Assembly (NCBI GenBank): GCA_000737985.1
Contig: JNVT01000090.1
Coordinates: 1 to 33,180 of the forward strand
Reading direction: 5' to 3'
DNA: 33,180 bases
Source of the DNA: Gammaproteobacteria bacterium MFB021
GTDB taxonomy: Bacteria > Pseudomonadota > Gammaproteobacteria > Pseudomonadales > Halomonadaceae
In this document: piece after piece, positions 8,993 to 17,745 of the stretch
Layout: each line of letters opens with the position of its first letter
Numbering within the stretch: position 1 is the stretch's first letter
The notes under the pieces: model-generated
Seen by the model: the letters and a program-made list of their open reading frames with translations, nothing else
Told to the model about the DNA's origin: nothing
The model's database searches: none
Translations under genes and position numbers: made by a program

Positions 8993-9763
8993 TCAGGCCG
9001 TGGTGGCCCCGAAGTAGGCCTCGATGACCGTCGGGTCGTTCTGGATCTGCGCGATCGGGCCCTCCATCATCACCTGGCCCTGGGCGAGCACGATCACCGG
9101 ATCGCACAGCCGCGCGATCATGTCCATGTCGTGTTCGATCACCAGGAAGGTGTAGCCGAGTTCCCGATTGAGCCGTTCGATGTTGCCCATGAGATCGCCC
9201 AGCAGGGTGCGGTTGACCCCAGCGGCGATCTCGTCGAGCAGCACCACGCGGGCATCGGTCATCATGGTGCGACCCAGTTCGAGCAGCTTCTTCTGCCCGC
9301 CGGAGAGATTGCCGGCCAGCTCGTTGCGCACGTGGGCGAGGCCGACGAAGTCGAGCACCTCGAGCGCACGGCGGCGGGTCTCGGCCTCCTGGCGGCGCAC
9401 CTCGCCCGGCTTGAACCAGGTGCTGAAGAGGTTCTCGCCCTCCTGGCCCGGCGGCACCATCATCAGATTCTCCAGCGCGCTCAGGTGGCTGAACTCGTGG
9501 GCGATCTGGAAGGTGCGCAACAGCCCCTTGTGGAAGCGATGGTTGGCAGTGAGATGGGTGATCGGCTCGCCGTCGAGCAGGACCTCGCCACTGTCGGGCA
9601 TGAGGCTGCCGGCGATGATGTTGAACAGCGTCGACTTACCGGCGCCGTTAGGGCCGATCATGCCGGTGATCGAACCGCGGGCGACCTGGATGGAGCAGTC
9701 GTCGATGACGGTCAGACCGCCGAACGACTTCTTGATGTTGCGGACATCGATGATCGGAGTCAT
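8993..9763 (-). CDS. livG: Branched-chain amino acid ABC transporter ATP-binding protein LivG
   Basis: 256 residues, the first gene of the livGFHM operon. Walker A is GPNGAGKST at 37-45, then the signature NLSGGQKKLLELGR and Walker B VVLLDE. The residue after the catalytic glutamate is Ile (DEIAAG) where many ABC ATPases have Pro. The start at 9763 has a good GGGGAG ribosome site at 6 bp. The open frame runs on to 9931 through an Arg-Pro repeat, but this is only the translation of a CTTGGT microsatellite in the leader. That repeat begins 55 bp upstream of the start and may influence the promoter or leader. Confidence 0.92.
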   Translation of the reverse strand: MTPIIDVRNIKKSFGGLTVIDDCSIQVARGSITGMIGPNGAGKSTLFNIIAGSLMPDSGEVLLDGEPITHLTANHRFHKGLLRTFQIAHEFSHLSALENLMMVPPGQEGENLFSTWFKPGEVRRQEAETRRRALEVLDFVGLAHVRNELAGNLSGGQKKLLELGRTMMTDARVVLLDEIAAGVNRTLLGDLMGNIERLNRELGYTFLVIEHDMDMIARLCDPVIVLAQGQVMMEGPIAQIQNDPTVIEAYFGATTA

Positions 9764-9818
9764 CGCGTCTCCCCTGCAGCGTTGTTGATATTGTGCTGTT
9801 GCTGGCGTACTGGATGTG

Positions 9819-9866
9819 CTTGGTCTTGGTCTTGGTCTTGGTCTTGGTCTTGGTCTTGGTCTTGGG
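9819..9866 (-). repeat. Hexanucleotide microsatellite (CTTGGT)7 plus one variant unit
   Basis: Seven perfect CTTGGT units at 9819-9860 followed by CTTGGG at 9861-9866. The array lies 55-103 bp upstream of the livG start codon. In the livG frame it reads as an Arg-Pro repeat, but the livG start lies downstream, so it is probably non-coding leader or promoter DNA. Confidence 0.97.
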
Positions 9867-9875
9867 CTAGCGCTT

Positions 9876-9992
9876 CTGGCTCGAATGCCTGTCTCGAGAA
9901 CCTGCCTCAAGAACCTGGCCCGAGTGTCCATCTAGAGCGCTTGTCTAGAGAACCTGTCTAGATGACTTGTCTAGAGAGCCTGGTTCGCGTGC
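9876..9992. repeat. Degenerate 13-bp tandem array, 9 units
   Basis: Nine successive 13-mers at 9876, 9889, 9902, 9915, 9928, 9941, 9954, 9967 and 9980, with consensus close to CTGTCTAGAGAAC. Units 2, 3, 6, 7 and 8 are nearest the consensus. The outer units and units 4-5 have diverged. Many units carry the palindromic core TCTAGA. The array directly follows the hexamer microsatellite. Confidence 0.85.
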
Positions 9993-10061
9993 TGCTGTCC
10001 TGTTTCCTGTCGCTTTGAGGTTAGGTGTTGGGTCGGCACTTGCCGCTTTTTTGATCGTTCA

Positions 10062-10099
10062 AACGCAAAAAGGCGGCAACTCGCCCGATCATCGCCGCC
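10062..10099 (-). terminator. Candidate terminator of typA with alternative hairpin
   Basis: Read on the minus strand, GGCGGC (10099-10094) pairs with GCCGCC (10077-10072) and is followed by T5 (10071-10067). The same GCCGCC-T5 segment can instead pair with AAAAAAGCGGCAA at 10052-10040, giving a competing, longer inverted repeat (10040-10079). Confidence 0.5.
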
Positions 10100-10192
10100 G
10101 CGGGTGGGCAGGTCCAGGCCTGCCGGCGCGGTGGCGATGGGTGCGAGTGCCGCCCATCTTAATCCGATTTCGGAGCGGGTATCAGCCCTTCA

Positions 10193-12037
10193 TCAATTCT
10201 TCTTGGCGCGCTTGCGCTCGTTCTCGGTCAGATACTTCTTGCGCAGACGGATGTGGTTGGGAGTGACTTCCACCAGCTCGTCGTCATCGAGGAACTCGAT
10301 CGCCTGCTCCAGCGAGAAGCGTACCGGCGGGGTCAGGACGATGTTCTCGTCGTTGCCGGAGGCGCGCATGTTGTCGAGTTTCTTGGCCTTGGTCGGGTTG
10401 ACCACCATGTCTTCGGCGCGGTTGTTGATGCCGATCAGCATGCCTTCGTAGACTTCGGTGCCGTGCTCGACGATCAGCTTGCCGCGCTCCTGCAGGGCGT
10501 AGAGCGCATAGGCCAGCGCCTTGCCGGACACCATCGACACCAGCACGCCGTTGCGGCGCTTGATCATGGCGTCGGGCTTGAGCGGGCCGTAATGGTCGAA
10601 GCGGCTGGTCAGGATGCCGGTGCCGGAGGTCAGGGTCAGGAACTGGCCACGGAAGCCGATCAGCCCGCGCGCGGGGATGATGAAGTCCAGGCGCACACGG
10701 CCCTTGCCATCCGGGTTCATGTTGGAGAGCTCGCCCTTGCGGTAGCCGAGTTCTTCCATCACCGAGCCCTGGTGCTGCTCTTCGCAGTCGATGATCACCT
10801 CTTCGTACGGCTCCTGCTTGACGCCGTCGATCTCGCGGATGATCACCTCGGGGCGGCCCACGGCCATCTCGAAGCCTTCACGCCGCATGGTCTCGATCAG
10901 GACCGAGAGGTGCAGTTCGCCGCGGCCGGAGACCTTGAACTTCTCCGGGCTGTCGCCCTGCTCGACGCGCAGCGCCACGTTGTGGATCAGCTCCTGGTCC
11001 AGACGCTCCTTGATGTTGCGGCTGGTGACGAACTTGCCGTCCTTGCCGGCGAACGGCGAGTCGTTGACCTGGAAGGTCATGGAGACGGTGGGCTCGTCGA
11101 CGGTCAGCGCCGGCAGCGCCTCGACCGCGGCGGTGTCGCACAGGGTGTCGGAGATCGCCAGATCCTCGATCCCGGTGATGCAGACGATGTCACCGGCGGT
11201 GGCCTGCTGGGTCTGCACCCGCTCCAGACCCATGTGGGTCATCACCTGGCCGATCTTGCCACGGCGGGTGTTGCCCTCCTTGGTGATCACGGTGATCTGC
11301 TGGTTGGGCTGGACGCTGCCGCGCTTGATTCGGCCCAGGCCGATGACGCCGACGTAGCTGTTGTAGTCGAGCGCCGAGATCTGCATCTGGAAGGGGCCGT
11401 CGAGTTCGACCTTGGGCGGCTCGACGATATCGACGATCGACTGGAACATCGGCGTCATGTCGTCGGCCAGCTGGTCCGGCTCCATGCCGGCGATGCCGTT
11501 GAGTGCCGAGCAGTAGATGATCGGGAAGTCGAGCTGATCATCGCTGGCACCGAGGTTGTCGAACAGATCGAAGATCTGGTCGATGACCCAGTCCGGGCGT
11601 GCGCCGGGGCGGTCGATCTTGTTGACCACAACGATCGGCTTGAGGCCCTGGGCGAACGCCTTCTGGGTCACGAAGCGGGTCTGCGGCATGGGGCCGTCGA
11701 CCGCGTCGACCAGCAGCAGTACCGAGTCGACCATCGACATCACGCGCTCGACCTCGCCACCGAAGTCGGCGTGTCCCGGGGTGTCGACGATGTTGATGTG
11801 GTAGTCACGGCCTTTGCCGTCGTTCCACTGGATCGCGGTGTTCTTGGCCAGGATGGTGATGCCGCGTTCCTTTTCCTGGTCGTTGGAGTCCATGATCCGC
11901 TCCTGGCCTTCCGCTTTACGGTCCAGGGTGCCGGATTGGCTCAGCAGCTTGTCGACGAGCGTGGTCTTGCCATGGTCGACGTGCGCGATGATGGCAATGT
12001 TGCGGATGCTCTCGATGCGAGCGTCAGTGTCACTCAT
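10193..12037 (-). CDS. typA: Ribosome-associated GTPase TypA/BipA
   Basis: 614 residues, the standard length. It is a translational GTPase of the EF-G/LepA superfamily that binds the 70S ribosome and supports 50S assembly and stress or cold adaptation. G1 is AHVDHGKT at 18-25, and G2 (ERGITI), G3 ([16 protein letters not shown]) and G4 ([13 protein letters not shown]) follow. The BipA-specific C-terminal domain ends in a lysine-rich [15 protein letters not shown] tail. The start at 12037 begins the family N-terminus [23 protein letters not shown]; upstream in-frame residues look non-coding and the ribosome site is weak. It is transcribed away from the TerC-family gene. Confidence 0.97.
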   Translation of the reverse strand: MSDTDARIESIRNIAIIAHVDHGKTTLVDKLLSQSGTLDRKAEGQERIMDSNDQEKERGITILAKNTAIQWNDGKGRDYHINIVDTPGHADFGGEVERVMSMVDSVLLLVDAVDGPMPQTRFVTQKAFAQGLKPIVVVNKIDRPGARPDWVIDQIFDLFDNLGASDDQLDFPIIYCSALNGIAGMEPDQLADDMTPMFQSIVDIVEPPKVELDGPFQMQISALDYNSYVGVIGLGRIKRGSVQPNQQITVITKEGNTRRGKIGQVMTHMGLERVQTQQATAGDIVCITGIEDLAISDTLCDTAAVEALPALTVDEPTVSMTFQVNDSPFAGKDGKFVTSRNIKERLDQELIHNVALRVEQGDSPEKFKVSGRGELHLSVLIETMRREGFEMAVGRPEVIIREIDGVKQEPYEEVIIDCEEQHQGSVMEELGYRKGELSNMNPDGKGRVRLDFIIPARGLIGFRGQFLTLTSGTGILTSRFDHYGPLKPDAMIKRRNGVLVSMVSGKALAYALYALQERGKLIVEHGTEVYEGMLIGINNRAEDMVVNPTKAKKLDNMRASGNDENIVLTPPVRFSLEQAIEFLDDDELVEVTPNHIRLRKKYLTENERKRAKKN

Positions 12038-12525
12038 GGGGCGGTATCCATATAAATGTGTGCGCCCACGTTGGCTGTCGATCGCCTTTTGGCACGGGAT
12101 CGACGAATGACCCTGGGCACGGGTAGGAAGGTCGGCCGCGCATTGTACAGGCAAGGGCGCGAGACTGGCTACTTTCGTCGTGTAGACCGTGGCGTAGAGA
12201 TCGCAAGTCGCTGGTCTTGATGGCAGTTTCCCGCGTGGGCGATGACATTTCGATGGCGATCGCCGCCGATGCCATCACGCGACGGGATTCCCTTTGGCCG
12301 CTGCCGGTCCTAGACTGGCCGCTCCATAGTCAACGAGGGACCTGGCTTGTCCACGTCTAACGACGACGGTTGTCGTCGCTCCACCGCGCTTTTTCTTTCC
12401 GCGCCGCCGTGTTTTCCGGCGCACTTCCGACCCCGCCCGTGTGCTCGCCCCCGGCGACCCGGCCGGCCCCCAGGGGCGGCGCGTGTCGCGGCACCGACGT
12501 GCTTCACCGCTACGGGTGAACGGCG
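12038..12525. other. typA/TerC divergent intergenic region
   Basis: 488 bp between divergent genes. Open frames in it have no support. The half next to the TerC-family gene could form structured RNA: stem CGACGAC/GTCGTCG (12361-12367, 12372-12378), then a T-rich stretch (12391-12399), then GCGCCG/CGGCGC (12401-12406, 12417-12422), then a very GC-rich segment up to the start codon. No promoter was assigned with confidence. Confidence 0.5.
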
Positions 12526-14103
12526 ATGATGCCCTGGTTCGAATTCTCCTGGATGCTCGAGCCCGCCGCCTGGGCGGGGCTGCTGACCCTGGTGATCATC
12601 GAGATCGTACTGGGGATCGACAATCTGGTGTTCATCGCCATTCTCGCCGACAAGCTGCCACCGGCGCAGCGCGACCGCGCACGCGTCTTGGGGCTGTCGC
12701 TGGCACTGGTCATGCGCCTGGTGCTGCTGGCGGCGATCTCCTGGCTGATGGGGCTGACGCGGCCACTGTTCCGGCTCTTCGAGCACGGCTTCAGCGGGCG
12801 TGATCTGATCCTGATCGGCGGCGGGCTGTTCCTGATCTACAAGGCTACCAGCGAGCTGCACGACCATCTCAATGCCGCCACTGCCCACCAGGGGCGCAAC
12901 CGCGGCCACTACGCCGCCTTCTCGGTGGTGGTGGCGCAGATCGTGGCGCTCGATGCGGTGTTCTCGATCGACTCGGTGATCACCGCCGTCGGCATGGTCG
13001 ACCATCTGATGGTGATGATGATTGCGGTGATCATCGCGGTGGGATTGATGCTGCTGGCGAGCAAGCCGCTGACGCGCTTCGTCGGCGAGCACCCCACGGT
13101 GATCCTGCTGTGTCTCGGCTTTCTGCTGATGATCGGCTTCAGCCTGGTCGCCGAGGGCATGGGGCTGCACATTCCCAAGGGCTATCTATATGGCGCCATC
13201 GGCTTCTCGATCCTGATCGAGCTGATGCACGAGTGGCGCCGGCGCAACGAGGATCGCGCCGGTGCCCGCCTGGGCGCGCGCCGGGCGCGGACCGCGGATG
13301 CGGTGATGCGCCTGATCAGCGGGGGCGACATGAGCCTGGAGCAGCGTGCCGGCGAGGCGCCGCGCGAGGAAGGCGATGACGCCGATGCGGCGGTCTTCGG
13401 TGCCGACGAGCGACGCATGGTGCGCGGCGTGCTGTCGATGGCGGACAAGCCGATCAGCGCGGTGATGACTCTGCGCCGGGATCTCGACTGCGTCGATCTG
13501 GACGAACCGCTCAGCGTGCAGCAGACGCAGCTGCGCGAGAGCACCCACGCCACCCTGGTGGCGATTCGGGGCGGTGAGCGCGACGCCCCGCTCGGCGTGG
13601 TGCACAAGAAGCGCCTGATCGACACGCTGCTGACCCAGGCGCCGCTGGCGCTGGAGACGCTGGTCGAACAGCCGCTGGTGCTGCTCGAGAACACCAGCCT
13701 GGTCGAGGCGCTGCGCCAGTTCCAGCGTAGCGGCGCGCTGATCGCCTTCGTGGTCGACGAGTTCGGCACCCTGGAGGGCGTGGTCACGCTGTTCGATATC
13801 CTCATGGACATCGCCGAGGAGGACCCCCAGACCCAGGGCGCCCAGGCCAAGATCCGCCGGGTCTCGGCGGATTGCTACGAGATCGACGCCAGCGAGGATG
13901 TGGTCGACGTCAATCAGCAGTTGCCCGAGCCGCTGCCGCTGGGGCGCAACTACACCAGCCTCGGCGGCCTGGTGGTCGACCGCCTCGAGACCCTGCCCTA
14001 TATCGGCGCGCGGGTGGCGATCGAGCGCTGGCAGATCGAGGTGCGCGATGTCGAGCGCCATCGCATCCGCCGGGTGAGGCTGTGTCTGGCCCAGCCCGAG
14101 TGA
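12526..14103 (+). CDS. TerC-family membrane protein with CBS pair and CorC/HlyC domain
   Basis: 525 residues with the architecture of E. coli YoaE/YegH/YgdQ. Residues about 10-235 form a seven-helix TerC membrane domain, with the acidic motif [13 protein letters not shown] near residue 27 and [15 protein letters not shown] near 145 (putative metal-binding aspartates). Residues about 290-420 are a CBS-domain pair, and about 435-525 a transporter-associated CorC_HlyC domain ([12 protein letters not shown]). The family is linked to metal-ion handling or efflux, but the substrate is not established. Two adjacent ATGs occur at the start, with a weak GGGTGA ribosome site. The stop overlaps the next gene's GTG start, indicating coupling. 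Confidence 0.9.
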   Translation: MMPWFEFSWMLEPAAWAGLLTLVIIEIVLGIDNLVFIAILADKLPPAQRDRARVLGLSLALVMRLVLLAAISWLMGLTRPLFRLFEHGFSGRDLILIGGGLFLIYKATSELHDHLNAATAHQGRNRGHYAAFSVVVAQIVALDAVFSIDSVITAVGMVDHLMVMMIAVIIAVGLMLLASKPLTRFVGEHPTVILLCLGFLLMIGFSLVAEGMGLHIPKGYLYGAIGFSILIELMHEWRRRNEDRAGARLGARRARTADAVMRLISGGDMSLEQRAGEAPREEGDDADAAVFGADERRMVRGVLSMADKPISAVMTLRRDLDCVDLDEPLSVQQTQLRESTHATLVAIRGGERDAPLGVVHKKRLIDTLLTQAPLALETLVEQPLVLLENTSLVEALRQFQRSGALIAFVVDEFGTLEGVVTLFDILMDIAEEDPQTQGAQAKIRRVSADCYEIDASEDVVDVNQQLPEPLPLGRNYTSLGGLVVDRLETLPYIGARVAIERWQIEVRDVERHRIRRVRLCLAQPE

Positions 14104-14669
14104 GTGCCGGGCACGCGGTGGCGCCCGCCACCGCGTGCCTGCTGGTGTGGATCGCGCAGGACTCCCGGCGCCTGGCCGCGCTCCATCAGGCGCGTGAGCT
14201 GGCGCTGCCGGATGCCTGGCTGGCCGCCGGCTTCGTGCGCAACTGCGTGTGGGACCGGCTGCACGGCTACGCGGCGCCCACCCCGCTCAACGATATCGAT
14301 CTGATCTATCACGACCCCAACGACACCCGCGAAGCCCGCGACCGGGCGCTGAGCGAGTGGCTGCGTGCGGCCAGCGGGCTGCCGTGGTCGGTCAAGAACC
14401 AGGCGCGCATGCACCGGCGCCATGGCCACGTACCCTACGTCTCGGCGAGCGATGCGATGCGCTACTGGGTCGAGCGCGAGACCGCACTGGGGGTGCGTCT
14501 GGAGGCGTCCGGGGCACTGCGTCTGAGCGCCCCGTTGGGTCTCGACTCGCTGCTGGCGGGGCGGCTGTCACACAACCCGCGCCACGGCGATGTCACGGTG
14601 TTCCATCGGCGTGTCGCCGAGAAACGCTGGCGAGAGCAGTGGCCTCGACTGAAGGTCATGCCGGCCTGA
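14100..14669 (+). CDS. Nucleotidyltransferase family protein (COG3575 type)
   Basis: 189 residues if started at GTG 14100, which overlaps the upstream stop codon as GTGA. A GTG at 14118 is the alternative. The family signatures are GFVRN (44-48) with WDRLHGY, and the paired acidic motif NDIDLIYHD (64-72), which in nucleotidyltransferase folds binds the metal and nucleotide. The acceptor substrate of this family is unknown. The long open frame upstream of 14100 is a shadow of the TerC-family gene. Translational coupling to that gene suggests co-expression but does not reveal a shared job. Confidence 0.75.
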   Translation: MSAGHAVAPATACLLVWIAQDSRRLAALHQARELALPDAWLAAGFVRNCVWDRLHGYAAPTPLNDIDLIYHDPNDTREARDRALSEWLRAASGLPWSVKNQARMHRRHGHVPYVSASDAMRYWVERETALGVRLEASGALRLSAPLGLDSLLAGRLSHNPRHGDVTVFHRRVAEKRWREQWPRLKVMPA

Positions 14670-14694
14670 GGCGGGCGAGCCGAGCGCGCTCCTT

Positions 14695-14748
14695 TTCATC
14701 ACAGCGTCCGGGTTCATCACAGCGTCCGGGTTCATCACAGCGTTCGGG
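14695..14748 (+). repeat. 18-bp tandem repeat, 3 copies
   Basis: Three adjacent units of TTCATCACAGCGTCCGGG at 14695, 14713 and 14731. The third differs by one base (GTTCGGG). They lie in the short gap between the nucleotidyltransferase and the convergent deacetylase gene. No hairpin terminator is evident in this gap. Confidence 0.95.
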
Positions 14749-14779
14749 GCCAGACAGCCTCCGGATAAGAAGAAAGCCC

Positions 14780-15775
14780 CTAGTGCGGCAGATGCCCCAG
14801 CAGCCAATCAAACAGCTTGCCGGTGCTGCTGGCCAGCGGTTGGCCGATGACGAAGCGTGGCAGCCGCCGGGTGTCGCTGCCGGGTTCCAGCCAGCCGGGC
14901 GTGCGCGTCAGCCAGCGGGCATCGGCGTCGAGCCGGGTGAAGCGGTCGAGGGTGGCAATATCGCCGGGGTCGGTGCAGGCGCGGATGCTCAACGGCTCGC
15001 GACACAGCCGTGACAGCCGCTGACGCCCGGTCTGCAGGGCGCGCCGGGCATCGGCGCTGGCGCCGAGGGCGGCGACGTCGGTCAACTGGCCGAAGCGCAA
15101 CAGCCCTGCCTGATCGAGCCGGCGCACGCTGAAGGCATCGAGTGCCGGCTCCATCTGGTCTTTGCCTGCCAGCTCTTCCCGCCACAGCGTCTGGGCGATC
15201 TCCTTGAGGCGCGGCGCCTGTGCCGCCGGCTGGGCCTGCAGATAGTCCGCGATCGCCTGGCTCTTGCGCTCGTCCTGTCCGCCGCGGGGTGCGCCCGGCA
15301 GATCGAGTTCGGCCAGCCGGGTCGCGACGCGACCGTCGTCGCTCTCGTCGTGCCACAGCGCTTCGGCGATCAGCGTGCGATCCGGCATCCAGGGCTGGCG
15401 GACGCTGGGGTCGGGAAGAAAGACACTAGCGGGGAAGGCCAGCCGTTCGAGCAGCGGATGCAGCCGCGTGGCGACATCGCGCCAACCGCCGTCGATGGTC
15501 AGCGCGATGCGCGGCAACTGGTCGTGATGCAACTGCAGGGCACTCTCGAGACTGACGATCTGGGCGCTCTCGGTGAGGGTGGCAACGAGATGCGCCAGGC
15601 TCTCTGGCCCCAGGCAGGTATCGCGGCGATGCGGTAACCGTGCTTCGTCTTCGCTGTCGAGCACGCGGTTGAGCGCCAGAATCGCGCTGCGCCCCCATAG
15701 CGGCTCACTCAGGCTGCGCCGCCAATGGCCGCGCAAGCGTTGTACCACGTCCTGTGGGCGATCCAGCCTGGGCAT
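14780..15775 (-). CDS. Polysaccharide deacetylase-like (NodB-type) protein, degenerate
   Basis: 331 residues. The segment RIALTIDGGWRD (89-100) followed by LHPLLERLAFPASVFLPD matches the first part of a NodB/CE4 domain. There the canonical motif is TFDDGYRD followed by a short linker and ATFF. The metal-binding Asp of the DD pair is replaced by Gly here, and I see no clear HSxxH zinc motif, so catalysis is doubtful. The start at 15775 has GGAAGG at about 7 bp. The open frame upstream to 16138 runs through the glnA control region and is rejected. It may be a carbohydrate-binding pseudo-enzyme or a diverged envelope protein. Confidence 0.65.
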   Translation of the reverse strand: MPRLDRPQDVVQRLRGHWRRSLSEPLWGRSAILALNRVLDSEDEARLPHRRDTCLGPESLAHLVATLTESAQIVSLESALQLHHDQLPRIALTIDGGWRDVATRLHPLLERLAFPASVFLPDPSVRQPWMPDRTLIAEALWHDESDDGRVATRLAELDLPGAPRGGQDERKSQAIADYLQAQPAAQAPRLKEIAQTLWREELAGKDQMEPALDAFSVRRLDQAGLLRFGQLTDVAALGASADARRALQTGRQRLSRLCREPLSIRACTDPGDIATLDRFTRLDADARWLTRTPGWLEPGSDTRRLPRFVIGQPLASSTGKLFDWLLGHLPH

Positions 15776-15890
15776 GTGTAGCCTTCCGTGATCAGGGAGC
15801 GACGGTGGCGGCGAAGGCGCCCGTTGCCCCAGTATCTCCGTCCTTTCCGCCGTGGAAAAGGGCTTGGCGCAAACTTGCACGAGCGAGTCG

Positions 15891-15907
15891 TGCATCAAAT
15901 TGGTGCG
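15891..15907. promoter_or_regulatory. NtrC binding site upstream of glnA
   Basis: TGCATCAAATTGGTGCG matches 12 of the 14 specified bases of the NtrC consensus TGCACCA-N3-TGGTGCA. It lies about 160 bp upstream of the -24 element, a normal enhancer distance. Half-sites occur further down at 15932-15938 and 15954-15960. Confidence 0.75.
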
Positions 15908-16067
15908 CGCAAGGGTTTTGGCTTGCCTTTTTGGTGCATTCATCTGCGTATGACGCACCAGTATGAACCCTCGACGCTTCTTCGGCGATTTTAGTGCATC
16001 GGGGTGGCAGCAAAAAAACTCCATATTACAGGGTCTTATTATTGCGGCGGGCGCGTGTGCCTCATTT

Positions 16068-16083
16068 TGGCACATTACTTGCT
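16068..16083 (+). promoter_or_regulatory. Sigma-54 promoter of glnA
   Basis: TGGCACATTACTTGCT is a perfect match to the -24/-12 consensus TGGCAC-N5-TTGCW, with GG and GC exactly 10 bases apart. Transcription is expected to begin near 16094, giving a leader of about 120 nt before glnA. Confidence 0.92.
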
Positions 16084-16215
16084 CTTGTTTCGTAACACGC
16101 TTTATCGATCCGCGGGCAGTGATTGCACGCATGGGCAAGCGCCCGGGTCACATGCTAAAAAGCGGTGTTGGACATTCGCCAACGAATCGAGCCATGGCTC
16201 ACAGTGGAGGACAAC

Positions 16216-17622
16216 ATGTCTGAGAAAACCCTCGCCCTTATCGAAGAACACGACGTCAAGTGGATCGATCTGCGCTTTACCGATACCAAGGGCAAGGAGC
16301 AGCACGTCACCATCCCGGCCAGCGTCGTCAACGCCGAGTTCTTCGAAGATGGTCAGATGTTCGACGGTTCTTCCATCGAAGGCTGGAAGGGCATCAACGA
16401 ATCGGACATGATCCTGCGTCCGGAAGACGGCACCGGCTTCCTCGACCCGTTCACCGAAGACGCCACGCTGATCCTGCGCTGTGACATCATCGAGCCGGCC
16501 ACCATGCAGGGCTACGAGCGTGATCCGCGCTCCATCGCCAAGCGCGCCGAAGCCTATCTGAACAGCACCGGCCTGGGCGACACTGCCTTCTTCGGCCCGG
16601 AGCCCGAGTTCTTCATCTTCGACGAGGTCCACTTCAAGTCCGATATCGAAGGCTCGATGTACAAGATCACCTCGGAAGAGGGTGCCTGGGCCACCGATCG
16701 TCAGATCGAAGGCGGCAACCTGGCGCACCGTCCGCGGGTCAAGGGTGGCTACTTCCCGGTACCGCCGGTCGACAGCTTCCACGACATCCGCAGCGCCATG
16801 TGCAACACGCTGCAGGCGATCGGCCAGTCGGTCGAAGTGCACCACCACGAGGTCGCCAACGCTGGCCAGAACGAGATCGGCGTCAAGTTCAACACCCTGG
16901 TGAAGAAGGCCGACGAAGTTCAGGAACTGAAGTACGTGGTTCACAACGTGGCGCACGCCTACGGCAAGACCGCGACCTTCATGCCCAAGCCGCTGGTCGG
17001 TGACAACGGCTCCGGGATGCACGTCCACCAGTCGTTCTGGAAAGACGGCCAAAACCAGTTCGCGGGTGACGAGTACGCCGGCCTGTCCGAGATGGCGCTT
17101 TACTACATCGGCGGCATCATCAAGCACGCGCGTGCCCTGAACGCCTTCACCAACGCTTCGACCAACTCCTACAAGCGTCTGGTGCCGGGCTTCGAAGCGC
17201 CGGTCATGCTCGCCTACAGCGCGCGTAACCGTTCTGCCTCGATCCGTATTCCGTACACCTCCAACCCGAAGGCCAAGCGGGTCGAGACGCGCTTCCCCGA
17301 TCCGACCGCCAACCCGTACCTGGCGTTCTCGGCGATGCTGATGGCCGGTATCGACGGCATCAAGAACAAGATCCATCCTGGCGATGCCATGGACAAGAAC
17401 CTCTACGACCTGCCGCCGGAAGAGGGCAAGAAGGTTCCGACCGTCGCCAACAGCCTGGATCAGGCGCTGGAAGCGCTGGACAAGGATCGCGCCTTCCTGA
17501 CCGAAGGTGGCGTCTTCACCGACTCCATGATCGATGCCTACATCGAGCTGAAGGGCGAAGATGTCGAGCGTCTGCGCATGACCACGCATCCGGTCGAGTT
17601 CGAGCTCTACTACAGCCTCTGA
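16216..17622 (+). CDS. glnA: Glutamine synthetase type I
   Basis: 468 residues, a GSI-beta enzyme that forms glutamine from glutamate, ammonia and ATP as a cytoplasmic dodecamer. Recognisable are [10 protein letters not shown] (the Asp50 loop), [12 protein letters not shown] and [10 protein letters not shown], and the adenylylation tyrosine in [10 protein letters not shown] at residue 397, so GlnE-type covalent control is expected. The start at 16216 has GGAGG five bases upstream; the in-frame ATG at 16165 lacks one. Expression should be NtrC- and sigma-54-dependent, given the sites upstream. The gene is followed by a terminator and then a DUF4124 gene and ntrBC. Confidence 0.99.
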   Translation: MSEKTLALIEEHDVKWIDLRFTDTKGKEQHVTIPASVVNAEFFEDGQMFDGSSIEGWKGINESDMILRPEDGTGFLDPFTEDATLILRCDIIEPATMQGYERDPRSIAKRAEAYLNSTGLGDTAFFGPEPEFFIFDEVHFKSDIEGSMYKITSEEGAWATDRQIEGGNLAHRPRVKGGYFPVPPVDSFHDIRSAMCNTLQAIGQSVEVHHHEVANAGQNEIGVKFNTLVKKADEVQELKYVVHNVAHAYGKTATFMPKPLVGDNGSGMHVHQSFWKDGQNQFAGDEYAGLSEMALYYIGGIIKHARALNAFTNASTNSYKRLVPGFEAPVMLAYSARNRSASIRIPYTSNPKAKRVETRFPDPTANPYLAFSAMLMAGIDGIKNKIHPGDAMDKNLYDLPPEEGKKVPTVANSLDQALEALDKDRAFLTEGGVFTDSMIDAYIELKGEDVERLRMTTHPVEFELYYSL

Positions 17623-17660
17623 ACGACAGCCTTTGAACGGCGGCCTTCGCGCACGACGAC

Positions 17661-17687
17661 AAGCCCCACTTCGGTGGGGCTTTTTCG
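17661..17687 (+). terminator. Intrinsic terminator of glnA
   Basis: Nine-base-pair stem AAGCCCCAC (17661-17669) with GTGGGGCTT (17674-17682), closed by a TTCG tetraloop and followed by T-rich sequence. It separates glnA from the downstream genes. Confidence 0.95.
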
Positions 17688-17745
17688 TCTGCGGCCGATA
17701 GAGAGCGGAAATGGAGCGTCGAAACGGCAAGCAGGAGACACGCGG

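Larger units (their letters stand above)
9764..10192. other. livG/typA intergenic region
   Basis: 429 bp with no gene. From the livG side it holds a CTTGGT hexamer array (9819-9866), a degenerate 13-bp array (9876-9992) and a hairpin region (10040-10099) that probably ends typA transcription. A livG promoter must lie here or overlap these repeats, but I could not identify one convincingly. Confidence 0.8.
15776..16215. other. glnA upstream control region
   Basis: 440 bp without a gene, visibly AT-richer than its neighbours. It contains an NtrC operator (15891-15907), additional half-sites TGGTGCA (15932-15938) and CGCACCA (15954-15960), a sigma-54 promoter (16068-16083) and a leader of about 120 nt ending in a strong GGAGG ribosome site. 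Confidence 0.8.

Noticed and set aside
9764-9931. N-terminal extension of LivG with an Arg-Pro repeat
   Set aside because: It is the translation of the CTTGGT microsatellite and 13-bp array; the start at 9763 has a good ribosome site and matches the family N-terminus.
9819-9992. CRISPR array
   Set aside because: Units are directly abutting 6- and 13-mers without spacers.
10253-12055. 600-codon plus-strand frame opposite typA
   Set aside because: Antisense shadow of an unambiguous typA gene.
12347-12529. 60-codon leader ORF whose stop overlaps the TerC-family start
   Set aside because: TTG start without a ribosome site and low-complexity Arg/Pro/Ala composition; probably chance in GC-rich DNA.
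15776-16138. 121-residue N-terminal extension of the deacetylase-like protein
   Set aside because: It would run through the glnA promoter and NtrC sites; the start at 15775 has a good ribosome site.
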